From: a virus
Strand: one strand, 5' to 3'
DNA length: 39,559 nucleotides
IMG/VR virus record: IMGVR_UViG_3300009194_000024
Location: 1 to 39,559 of that record
Shown here: positions 16,848-23,119 of the stretch, one piece after another
How positions within the stretch are numbered: position 1 is the stretch's first letter
Layout of the letters: the number at the start of each line of letters is the position of its first letter
Translations under genes and position numbers: made by a program
Notes under the pieces: generated by a model
Seen by the model: the letters and a program-made list of their open reading frames with translations, nothing else
What the model was told of the DNA's origin: nothing
Databases searched by the model: none

Positions 16848-17635
16848 ATGGCAAACCCCATCATTCCCTGGGTCGGCGGCAAAAGACGCCTGGCCGACCA
16901 GCTCATCGAGCGATTCCCTCCACACAAGTGCTATGTCGAGCTTTTTGCAGGCGGCGCGGCCTTGTATTTCCTACGTCCACCTGCAGAAGTTGAAGTCATC
17001 AACGACATCAACGGCGAGCTGGTGAACCTGTATCGGGTGGTGCAACGCCACCTTGAAGAGTTTGTGCGCCAGTTCAAGTGGGCGCTGTCCAGCCGAGAGG
17101 TGTTCAAGTGGCTGCAAGACACCCCGCCTGACACCATGACCGACATCCAGCGTGCGGCCAGGTTCTTCTACCTGCAGCACCAGTGCTTCGGTGGCAAAGT
17201 CCAGGGCCAGACGTGGGGCACCGCCACCACGGCGCCGGCGGTGAACCTGCTGCGCATTGAAGAGCAGCTCAGCGCGGCACACCTGCGCTTGTCGGGCACC
17301 TACATTGAGCGGCGCCACTGGCTCAAGTGCATGGAGGTCTACGACCGCCCGCACACGTTCTTCTATCTGGACCCGCCCTACTGGGAGACCGAGGGCTACG
17401 GCGTGGAGTTTCCCTTCAGCGAATACGAAGCCATGGCCACGGCCATGCGCAAGCTGCAGGGTAGGCCATGCTGTCGATCAACGACCACCCGGCCATCCGG
17501 GAGTGCTTCCAGGGCTTTCACATGGAAAGCCTCGACATCACCTACACCGTGGGTGGTGGCGCCAAGGGAGCCGACCGGCGCGAGCTGGTGATCTGGTCGT
17601 GGGACCAGGAGGCTGAGCCTGCTGGATTGTTTTGA
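16848..17635 (+). pseudogene. dam: DNA adenine methylase (D12 class), frameshifted near its end
   Basis: Transfers a methyl group from S-adenosylmethionine to N6 of adenine, typically in GATC. From the ATG at 16848 (GGAG upstream): PWVGGKRRLADQLI and VELFAGGAALYF form the SAM-binding region, and YLDPPYWETEGYG the DPPY catalytic motif (residues 175-178). After KLQG at about 17461 the frame is lost: the expected GGTAAGGCCATG reads GGTAGGCCATG, one A short. The correct C-terminus continues from ATG 17468 (MLSINDHPAIRECFQGF...SLDITYTVGGG...RRELVIWSW) to a stop at 17635. With the base restored the protein is about 262 residues, a normal length. As read, a wrong-frame tail ends at 17591. Sequencing error or real inactivation cannot be told apart here. 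Confidence 0.8.
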
Positions 17636-17645
17636 TGATGAAAAG

Positions 17646-17682
17646 AAGCCCTCCATCCCATTGCGGGGTGGAGGGCTTTTTG
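17646..17682. terminator. strong terminator after methylase gene
   Basis: AAGCCCTCCATCCC (17646-17659) pairs with GGGGTGGAGGGCTT (17665-17678) with one G-T pair and loop ATTGC, followed by TTTTTG. The A-rich start makes it usable from both directions. It closes the rightward late operon before attP. Confidence 0.85.
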
Positions 17683-17691
17683 CGTTTCTTG

Positions 17692-17719
17692 TGGGGGATT
17701 TTTGGGGGACTGGCCCCCA
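17692..17719. repeat. attP left arm repeat (probable integrase arm site)
   Basis: Two GGGGGAY units around a T-rich spacer, then ACTGGCC. It matches 17909-17936 at 26 of 28 positions in direct orientation, and the two copies flank the tRNA core. Confidence 0.65.
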
Positions 17720-17804
17720 ATGACCTGTACACGACAGAGCGTAAGCAGTTGGAATGGACGGCTTCAACGCTAATCAAATCAATAACTTAAAAGCGACCAC
17801 AGAA

Positions 17805-17849
17805 CTACGAACCAAGGGGTCGTGGGTTCGAATCCTGCCAGCCGCACCA
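17805..17849 (+). other. attP: attP core: 3' half of tRNA-Arg(ACG)
   Basis: The sequence reads anticodon loop CTACGAA (anticodon ACG), 3' anticodon stem CCAAG, variable loop GGGTC, T arm GTGGG-TTCGAAT-CCTGC, acceptor CAGCCGC and ACCA. No 5' half is present, so this is not a tRNA gene but the attachment core that rebuilds the host gene on integration. The adjacent tyrosine integrase ends 41 bases away. Identity follows from the anticodon loop and T arm; the exact crossover point is not visible. Confidence 0.85.
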
Positions 17850-17869
17850 GAAAAACAAAGTGAAATCAA

Positions 17870-17902
17870 CGGTCTAGCGACTCCACTCGCTAGGCCGTTT
17901 TT
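17870..17902 (+). terminator. terminator downstream of attP core
   Basis: Eleven base pairs (17870-17880 with 17887-17897, one G-T), loop CTCCAC, then TTTTT. In an integrated prophage it would lie just after the rebuilt tRNA CCA end and could terminate the tRNA transcript. It overlaps the integrase stop codon on the other strand. Confidence 0.8.
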
Positions 17903-19071
17903 CTTTGCTGGGGGACTTTTGGGGGACTGGCCTCCAGTAGCGCCACCTGTTGCTCCAACTTCAACGTGGCCAGCGACCGATTCCACTGGCCCGAGTCCTT
18001 CTTGATCTTCTCCAACGCACTGTGCAGCTCCACGACCTGGGCCACGCTGTAGTGCTGGGTCATCGACTTGGTGCTGTGCCACAGGATGTCCGAGATGGTT
18101 GCCTCAGACACGCCAGCTTCACGCAGCCTCATCCCCACCGTGTGGCGCAAGTCATGCACGTGCAGGTCACCCAGGCCTGCAGCCTGGCGGGCATTGCACC
18201 AGGCGGTGTTGTTCATGGCCTCGATAGGCCGGTAGGCCATCTTGGGCGCCTGGTCGGTGTTTTTGACACGTTCCCGGCGATAAACAAACACAAACTCAGG
18301 GTGCTGGCCACGCACCGACTCCACGACCGATTGCGCCACGCTGTTGCAGATCACCACCTTCGACCGCTTGCGGCCCTTCACGTGCTGCCTGGGCACCTCG
18401 AAGACCGAGATGCCCAGCTCGGGCACCTTGATCTCCCACTCCCACTTCAGGTTGCACACCACGTCGTCACGCACGCCCGTGTTCAAGACGAACAGGGCCA
18501 TGCGCGCCAGGTGGTCTGGCAGCTTGGGTAGAAGCGTGTGTTGCTGTGACCAGGTGATGGGCCTGGGCTCGCGCTGGTGGCCAACGAGGGGGAGCAGTGT
18601 GATCTTCGGTGCCTGGTCCAGCCAAGTGCGCCCATTCTCGTCCCGCCAGCTCGTGGCCGCGAGGTTGAGGATGCGACGAACCACGGCCAAGGCCAGGTTG
18701 ATCGTCTTGTGTGCCCTCCCATCCTGCAGCCGGGCGTTGACGAATGGCGCCAAAGTGCCATCGTGTACTTGCGCCAGCTCCAGGTGATGGATGAAAGGCA
18801 TCACTGACTGCAGCATGTAGATCTCGGTCTTGATGGATGCCTTGTCGGCATGCAGTTGCACGTAGTGGGCTGCAGCCTGGTCGAACGTGCGGCTCTCTTG
18901 CACACCGTGCAGCACCGTAGCTCGATGAGCCGCGAGCTGCTCGATCAGCCAGCGCTGCGCCTCTTCAAAACTGACGAAGCCGCGCTGGCGAAATCGAGTG
19001 CCGAACTGCCACTTGTCGACTTGCCATTGCCCATTCTTGTCGGGGTAGACCCCGCTTGTTTTGTGGCCCAT
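17890..19071 (-). CDS. int: tyrosine recombinase / phage integrase
   Basis: 393 residues. Catalyses site-specific recombination between attP and the host tRNA-Arg locus. The N-terminal arm-binding domain has GVYPDKNGQWQVDKWQFGTRFRQRGF; a core-binding domain spans about 60-160. Catalytic residues: Arg201 (NTGVRDDVV), His306/Arg309 (HDLRHTVGMRL), His332 (LWHSTKSM) and Tyr341 (QHYSVA). The ATG at 19071 has AAAGGAG seven bases before it. It is the last gene of the leftward operon and its stop lies 41 bases from the attP core, the usual arrangement. The start overlaps the 3' end of the excisionase-like gene by about 127 bases. Confidence 0.95.
   Translation of the reverse strand: MGHKTSGVYPDKNGQWQVDKWQFGTRFRQRGFVSFEEAQRWLIEQLAAHRATVLHGVQESRTFDQAAAHYVQLHADKASIKTEIYMLQSVMPFIHHLELAQVHDGTLAPFVNARLQDGRAHKTINLALAVVRRILNLAATSWRDENGRTWLDQAPKITLLPLVGHQREPRPITWSQQHTLLPKLPDHLARMALFVLNTGVRDDVVCNLKWEWEIKVPELGISVFEVPRQHVKGRKRSKVVICNSVAQSVVESVRGQHPEFVFVYRRERVKNTDQAPKMAYRPIEAMNNTAWCNARQAAGLGDLHVHDLRHTVGMRLREAGVSEATISDILWHSTKSMTQHYSVAQVVELHSALEKIKKDSGQWNRSLATLKLEQQVALLEASPPKVPQQRKTA
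17909..17936. repeat. attP right arm repeat (probable integrase arm site)
   Basis: Second copy of the GGGGGAC-TTTT-GGGGGACTGGCC repeat, inside the 3' end of the integrase gene. Same direction as the copy at 17692-17719. Confidence 0.65.
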
Positions 19072-19349
19072 TGTTTCGCTCCTTTCTCGACGATGGGCCG
19101 TCCATTCCTGGCGGGCATTGTGCCCCCCTGGGTGGCGGCTGTCGAGTCGTTGGCTGCTGGTGCGCTGGCCGCTTCGGCTGCCTCGCGCTTGAATTGGTCA
19201 AACAGACGGTCCAGGTCGTCACGGTCGAAGATCAGCGACGTGCCTTGAGGAATGCCCACCAGGTGCGGGCGCCACTTCTCATCGAACGTGCGGCGCTTGA
19301 CGCCCACGTAGCCCATGGCTTCTTGATAAGAGAGACCGCGCTTGTTCAT
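18945..19349 (-). CDS. excisionase-like DNA-binding protein
   Basis: 134 residues from the ATG at 19349. The N-terminal ~55 residues (LSYQEAMGYVGVKRRTFDEKWRPHLVGIPQGTSLIFDRDDLDRLFDQF) have the winged-helix, MerR-like pattern of excisionases and DNA-binding adaptors, ending in the typical FDRDDLDRL helix. A low-complexity Ala/Ser/Thr tail follows. Directly upstream of integrase, with which it overlaps, so a recombination directionality factor is the best guess. The tail region overlapping int may be less constrained. Confidence 0.7.
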   Translation of the reverse strand: MNKRGLSYQEAMGYVGVKRRTFDEKWRPHLVGIPQGTSLIFDRDDLDRLFDQFKREAAEAASAPAANDSTAATQGGTMPARNGRPIVEKGAKQWATKQAGSTPTRMGNGKSTSGSSALDFASAASSVLKRRSAG

Positions 19350-19368
19350 TTGTCGTGTTTTTCGACCA

Positions 19369-19728
19369 TCAAAACGGTAGGTCTTTATGGCCGGTAGCAA
19401 AGCGTTGTTGCAAGCGAATCTTTAGCACCTGACGCCTCCATGCGCGGCGCTGTGCTTGCGTGTTTCGTATGGCCTTGCTCACCCACCTGATGCGGCTCGC
19501 CCAAATTGCTGACAACCACCGACCTTGGACTTTTTCCCGAGGCCCCTCTTCGTGGCATGTCATGTGCCTTGGCCCCAGTCTCGGGCCAATGGTCACGCGT
19601 TTGTCGAATGTGCATGGCATGGCTTTCTTGCTTGGGTAGCGTCTCACCCTCACTCTCGTCAAAGGCTGCGCCAGATCATCGTCGTCCTGGGTTTCGCTGG
19701 CCAGAGGCATTTCAAAGATGGCTGACAT
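19369..19728 (-). CDS. hypothetical basic protein between RT and excisionase
   Basis: 119 residues from the ATG at 19728, preceded by CAGGAG at 5 bases, overlapping the RT gene end by 17 bases. It begins with an acidic stretch (SETQDDDDLAQP), then becomes strongly basic and rich in Arg and Trp (RVRVRRYPSKKAMP..., GRWLSAIWASRIRWVSKAIRNTQAQRRAWRRQVLKIRLQQRF). I do not recognise a family. The basic, helical second half suggests nucleic-acid binding. Being coupled to the RT gene it could serve the DGR, or it could simply be an early phage gene. Confidence 0.6.
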   Translation of the reverse strand: MSAIFEMPLASETQDDDDLAQPLTRVRVRRYPSKKAMPCTFDKRVTIGPRLGPRHMTCHEEGPREKVQGRWLSAIWASRIRWVSKAIRNTQAQRRAWRRQVLKIRLQQRFATGHKDLPF

Positions 19729-21100
19729 GGTCACTCCTGATTCGGTAACACTTGCTCAAGTCAGCCTTGACACAATGCCCGCGCAGGCGCAGCACGTTGG
19801 CAATGCGGGCTTGCTCGGCATGGCCCTTTGATGCCTGGCGCACAAGGCCCAGGTAACTGTTACCGACCTCGAACAGATCGTCGGCAGGTGTCTCATGCAG
19901 ACGTCTGTACGCATTGCGCAGTGTTCTTGGCCGGGTTGTTCTGCACCAGGGCTTGATAACTTGCCCGACGAAGTCGATGCCGCGGTCGACGGGCTGCAAG
20001 ATGGTTTTGCTGGGGTTGAGCCCCAAGCTCAAGCGCTCTGGCAAGAAGTCAGTCACGTCGCGCAGCACATGGTTCAGCCACTGGCTGCTTTCATGCACCA
20101 GCACGAAGTCATCGACATACCGAACGTAGTGCGGCGCCTTCAGTGTGTGCTTGACACGCTTGTCGAGCACGTCCAGCAGCACGTTGGCAAAGAACTGCGA
20201 CGACAGGTTGCCAATGGGCAGCCCGTGGTCATCGGGCGCATTGAAGAGGCTCTTGTGTGGCGGCACCAGGCGCAACAGTTGCGCGTTGCCCCTCACCTCC
20301 ACGTCGCCCCGTGGGTCGTGCATCAGCACCGTGTGGGCCAGCCTGAGCCACCAGGGCTCGGTGATGCGCCTGGCCAGCAATTCGAACACCACATGCTTGT
20401 TGATTGAAACGAAGAAGTTGGCCAGGTCGCACTTCAGGTAGTGCGCTGGCTTGCTCCAGTTGTGTGTCACGCTTCGCACCTGGTGCTCTAGGCGCTTGGC
20501 TGCGTACAGCGTGCCCCTGCCGGGGATGCACGCACAGCTATCAGCCGTGAATGCGTTGTGAAATCGCTCCATCACCTGGTTGTAGAGCAGGCGATGGACG
20601 ATGCGGTCGCGTATGTCTGCGGCCCACACCTCACGTGGTTTGGGTCGGGTGATCACGAAGCAGATGGATCTGCCTGGTTGATACTCTCCGCTGATCAATT
20701 CATCGTGTAGGTCGCACAGGTTGCGCTCGGCCTTGGCCTCAAACACGGATGCGCTTTTGCTGCTGCGCTTTGATCTGAGGCAGTCTATGTAGGCTGCCAC
20801 CAGCTTATCGAACAGGTCAGGATCTGCGGACAACTCGGGCGCGCAGCTCAGAACTCTTGTTGTTGTTGTTCTGGTTGCCGTTGTTGAAGTTCTGATACCA
20901 CGCGTTGTTGGACGAGTACTGCGATTGTTCGCGCTATCTACGTCACCATGGCGAGGGCTTCCGCCGATCACTGTGGCGACTGCACCAGACCAGCCAGGTG
21001 CTTGCCCTGCGGTATCTGCGGTGTGCATGGCGGTGCCCTTGTGAGGCAGCGGCGCGACCAGATTCAATATGGGCACGGGCATGAGAGCCTTGACTGTCAT
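19712..21100 (-). CDS. DGR reverse transcriptase
   Basis: 462 residues from the ATG at 21100. Copies template-repeat RNA into adenine-mutagenised cDNA for transfer into the variable repeats. RT motifs: YLKCDLANFFVSINK (first catalytic Asp, about 225), GLPIGNLSSQ (about 293-302, the DGR-type version of motif 4, where retroviruses have QGSP), and YVRYVDDFVL with the YVDD active site (about 328-331), then GLNPSKTILQPVDRGIDFVGQ. The ATG overlaps the avd stop (ATGA) and has AGGAGG eight bases before it, so it is the best-supported start. This adds ~100 residues that run through the template repeat in a frame different from the target genes. An unmarked start after the repeat (e.g. GTG 20800) would give a 362-residue protein nearer the usual size. 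Confidence 0.9.
   Translation of the reverse strand: MTVKALMPVPILNLVAPLPHKGTAMHTADTAGQAPGWSGAVATVIGGSPRHGDVDSANNRSTRPTTRGIRTSTTATRTTTTRVLSCAPELSADPDLFDKLVAAYIDCLRSKRSSKSASVFEAKAERNLCDLHDELISGEYQPGRSICFVITRPKPREVWAADIRDRIVHRLLYNQVMERFHNAFTADSCACIPGRGTLYAAKRLEHQVRSVTHNWSKPAHYLKCDLANFFVSINKHVVFELLARRITEPWWLRLAHTVLMHDPRGDVEVRGNAQLLRLVPPHKSLFNAPDDHGLPIGNLSSQFFANVLLDVLDKRVKHTLKAPHYVRYVDDFVLVHESSQWLNHVLRDVTDFLPERLSLGLNPSKTILQPVDRGIDFVGQVIKPWCRTTRPRTLRNAYRRLHETPADDLFEVGNSYLGLVRQASKGHAEQARIANVLRLRGHCVKADLSKCYRIRSDHVSHL
20825..20923 (-). repeat. DGR template repeat (TR)
   Basis: 99 bp aligned without gaps to both variable repeats. Read on the minus strand in the target frame it encodes SQYSSNNAWYQNFNNGNQ, then four Asn and KSSELRARVVR. 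Ten AAC codons make up the variable positions, the codon best suited to adenine mutagenesis because no substitution at its first two bases gives a stop. The first 31 bases on the plus strand (GC-rich, invariant) are the initiation-of-mutagenic-homing-like end. The match with VR1 extends to 20822. Confidence 0.95.
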
Positions 21101-21462
21101 GCTACAGGCCTCCTGTCGGCTGATTTTTTGAGCCATCCACCGCCTTGCTTGCCAATGCTGTCGAGCAACTGGATCGATGCAGACCACACCTTCGGCGAGA
21201 TGTGCCTGCTGTCATGCGAAGCCCTGAAAAGCACCGTGAGTGTTCTTTGGTGCTTGAGCAGTGCATTGATGTTGCTCACTCGCTCGTTGCCCTTGGTGGC
21301 GTTGGCCAGGGCCATGAGGTCGAGCATTTCAACGCAGTGATGACTGATCTTGTCGCCCATGTGACGCTTGACGCCGCGCGGCATTTGCTCTTGCGCCTTG
21401 ATGGCCAACGAAAGCAACTGCACGCCTGTGCGGTGTATTGGTAGATCGGAGTGGATGGCCAT
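21097..21462 (-). CDS. avd: DGR accessory variability determinant (Avd-like)
   Basis: 121 residues from the ATG at 21462. Avd forms a positively charged four-helix-bundle pentamer that binds the RT and template RNA and is needed for retrohoming in well-studied DGRs. The opening SDLPIHRTGVQLLSLAIKAQEQMPRGVKRHMGDKISHHCVEMLDLMALANATKG has the family pattern (PI-x-K/R-x-x-x-LL, PR-x-x-KR-x-x-G-x-K/R-I, CVE-x-L). Four helices are predictable and the protein is basic. It sits between the VR1 gene and the template repeat, the same place as in the Bordetella phage BPP-1 cassette. No clear ribosome-binding site; translation may be coupled to the target gene upstream. Confidence 0.85.
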   Translation of the reverse strand: MAIHSDLPIHRTGVQLLSLAIKAQEQMPRGVKRHMGDKISHHCVEMLDLMALANATKGNERVSNINALLKHQRTLTVLFRASHDSRHISPKVWSASIQLLDSIGKQGGGWLKKSADRRPVA

Positions 21463-21480
21463 GATCAAAGGATCAAAGGA

Positions 21481-21936
21481 TTAAGCGGGCAATCTGCGGA
21501 CAACTCGGGCGCGCAGCTCAGAACTCTTGTTGACGCGGTTCTGGTAGCCGTAGTAGAAGTCCTGATACCACGCGTTGAGGGACGAGTACTGCGTGTTGGA
21601 CCAGTAGGCTTCACCCTTGAACAGGTGCTTGGCGTACTTGAACAAGATGGCTTGCTCCACTCGGTCTGGCAAATCGCCGCCCTGCTCTTTTGCCCAGCGC
21701 ATCTGGGTGTCCCAGTCGGCCTCGTCGTTGTCGCCGTCGAGTACGGTCAGGTGGTACTTGGTCTTGCCGTCATCGGCAACGAGTGTCGCAATCCACGTCT
21801 CGCCGGGCAGCAGCTCGGGGGCTGTCAGCTCGACTGGGAAGATGTTAGGCAGTGTTGGCTTGGATTCGTAGGCGGCGATCAGGTCATTGACCTGCTGTTG
21901 CGCGGCCTTGATTTGCTCAAGAGTCACTTGTTGCAT
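21481..21936 (-). CDS. DGR target protein 1 (DUF1566/C-type-lectin-like)
   Basis: 151 residues from the ATG at 21936 (GGAG seven bases before). The C-terminal ~45 residues come from variable repeat 1: AYWSNTQYSSLNAWYQDFYYGYQNRVNKSSELRARVVRRLPA. The YWSSTQ...A...F...GYQ...RARVVR pattern is the conserved core of DUF1566-like, formylglycine/C-type-lectin-type folds used as DGR targets. The N-terminal part is a helix (LEQIKAAQQQVNDLIAAYESKP) and a compact beta domain (ETWIATLVADDGKTKYHLTVLDGD). It has no signal peptide or membrane segment. Variable residues are surface-exposed in this fold and would make a ligand-binding face. The natural ligand is unknown. Confidence 0.85.
   Translation of the reverse strand: MQQVTLEQIKAAQQQVNDLIAAYESKPTLPNIFPVELTAPELLPGETWIATLVADDGKTKYHLTVLDGDNDEADWDTQMRWAKEQGGDLPDRVEQAILFKYAKHLFKGEAYWSNTQYSSLNAWYQDFYYGYQNRVNKSSELRARVVRRLPA
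21495..21593 (-). repeat. DGR variable repeat 1 (VR1)
   Basis: Aligns without gaps to the template repeat with 10 substitutions, all at template adenines on the coding strand: two in the first AAC codon, one each in four further AAC codons, two each in two of the last AAC codons. Non-adenine positions are all identical. Confidence 0.95.
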
Positions 21937-21967
21937 GTGCTTGCTCCGTGATTAAAGGATTGAAGGA

Positions 21968-22573
21968 TCAATCGATCAGTTGAATCGTGCGGACAACTCG
22001 GGCGCGCAGCTCAGAACTCTTGTCGTCGTCGCTCTGGTAGCCGTGGCTGAAGTACTGAAACCACGCGTTGAGGGACGAGTACTGCGTGCTGGACCAGTAC
22101 AGCGCCTCCTCAAAGGCCTGCGGCCCACCCTCCTGGAAGTCTTGTGCAGACGTCTGCACCACCGGGTTGTGGGCATACGGGTAGCCTGGTGGCTCGCTGC
22201 TGGGGTTGTCACCATCGCGGAAGTACCCACCAGTCTGGTAGGTTGTAGGTTTGAGGTGGCGGTATGCCAGCTCAAGCACATCGCGCGCGGGGATAGCCCA
22301 GTCGCTGAACCCGGCAATGCGCAAGCCAGTGGCCCATTGGGCAAGCGGGCTGCCATCCTCTGCCATGGCCACGGTGTTGGCCAGGCTGTCGTTGTAGCTG
22401 GTGGCGCTGATGATGTCGGTGAACTTGGGGTGCCATACCATCTCGGTTTCGCCCGCGTCTTTCGGTGCCCAGATGGCGGCGCAGAGGATCTGGTTAACTC
22501 GCACCAGGCCACCGAAGTGGCCACCTTCGGCCTCGATGAATGCGCCGAGCGCTGGGAGGTTGTCTTTCTTCAT
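21968..22573 (-). CDS. DGR target protein 2 (DUF1566/C-type-lectin-like)
   Basis: 201 residues from the ATG at 22573 (AAAGGAG upstream). The C-terminus holds variable repeat 2: LYWSSTQYSSLNAWFQYFSHGYQSDDDKSSELRARVVRTIQ. The preceding ~150 residues (GGHFGGLVRVNQILCAAIWAPKDAGE, WATGLRIAGFSDWAIPARDVLELAYRHLKP) form a full DUF1566-type domain, with FSDWAIPARDVLEL matching the family's W-x-L/I-P-x-R-x-E-L motif. No signal peptide. It is the first DGR gene in the operon, and both target genes end with the same kind of repeat and share a 22-bp 3' flank, so they probably arose by duplication around the repeat. Confidence 0.85.
   Translation of the reverse strand: MKKDNLPALGAFIEAEGGHFGGLVRVNQILCAAIWAPKDAGETEMVWHPKFTDIISATSYNDSLANTVAMAEDGSPLAQWATGLRIAGFSDWAIPARDVLELAYRHLKPTTYQTGGYFRDGDNPSSEPPGYPYAHNPVVQTSAQDFQEGGPQAFEEALYWSSTQYSSLNAWFQYFSHGYQSDDDKSSELRARVVRTIQLID
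21988..22086 (-). repeat. DGR variable repeat 2 (VR2)
   Basis: Aligns without gaps to the template repeat with 11 substitutions, all at template adenines: nine AAC codons are affected across the variable block except where unchanged, plus one TAT to TTT. No change falls at a non-adenine position. Confidence 0.95.
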
Positions 22574-22594
22574 GGGGTGCTCCTTTCTGAGCTT

Positions 22595-23119
22595 TCAGGC
22601 AGATGCCCGTTTGTGTTCACGTGACAGCTTCTTGACGTTGTCGACAACGTCCTGGCACGTGCTGTTGGTTGGGAGGTTGAGGTGGGAGGTGATTTCCTGC
22701 ATGGCGCGTAGAAGGGCTATCTTTTGCGCGTCGCCATAAGCGTTGGTGCGTCGCTCACCGACATGCATGATGATTTCTCTGGGTGGACGAAGGACGACCT
22801 CACCTGGCAGCGGCACTTGCGGAAACCTGTCGACAGGTCGGGGGTTGTGCCCTGTTGGCGCTCGCCCCGTCATGCGTGGCCTGGTGGCCAGCAACCACAG
22901 GTAGGCGTCTCGGGCGTCCGTGTCGCTGCCGAAGTACAGCGTCACGGTGCCTTTGCCCTCGTAGCTGGCGGTCCATGCCACGTGCGGGTGCTCCATGGGG
23001 TTGTTGTCAGGCACTGGCACGCTTAGGCGCTTGATGAAAGCGGCCAGCAAGGCCATGTAGCCAATCAACAGCAGCGCGGCTAGGGCCATCAGGTTGGGTA
23101 CGGTCATCAGGTCAGCCAT
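22595..23119 (-). CDS. hypothetical membrane-anchored protein
   Basis: 174 residues; the ATG at 23119 has GGAGG seven bases before. Residues ~8-30 (PNLMALAALLLIGYMALLAAFI) form one transmembrane helix, followed by a soluble part with HVAWTASYEGKGTVTLYFGSDTDARDAYLWLLATRP and a C-terminal helical region (QKIALLRAMQEITSHLNLPTN). No family recognised. It lies just upstream of the DGR target genes in the same operon, so it could present or anchor a partner at the inner membrane, but nothing in the sequence proves a link. Confidence 0.65.
   Translation of the reverse strand: MADLMTVPNLMALAALLLIGYMALLAAFIKRLSVPVPDNNPMEHPHVAWTASYEGKGTVTLYFGSDTDARDAYLWLLATRPRMTGRAPTGHNPRPVDRFPQVPLPGEVVLRPPREIIMHVGERRTNAYGDAQKIALLRAMQEITSHLNLPTNSTCQDVVDNVKKLSREHKRASA

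Noticed and set aside
17805-17849. possible tRNA gene
   Set aside because: Only the 3' half from the anticodon loop is present; no acceptor 5' strand or D arm upstream. It is the attP core.
19895-20407. 170-residue plus-strand open frame opposite the reverse transcriptase
   Set aside because: It is the antisense shadow of the RT gene; the minus strand carries clear catalytic motifs and the plus frame has no recognisable protein pattern.
19712-21187. RT as part of a group II intron or retron
   Set aside because: No intron domain V/VI-like structure or maturase region seen, and no msr/msd-type repeats; the template/variable repeat layout and Avd point to a DGR.
20825-22086. three related repeats as a CRISPR array
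   Set aside because: Repeats are 99 bp, coding, 0.5-0.7 kb apart, and differ only at adenines; there are no short repeats with regular spacers anywhere in the window.
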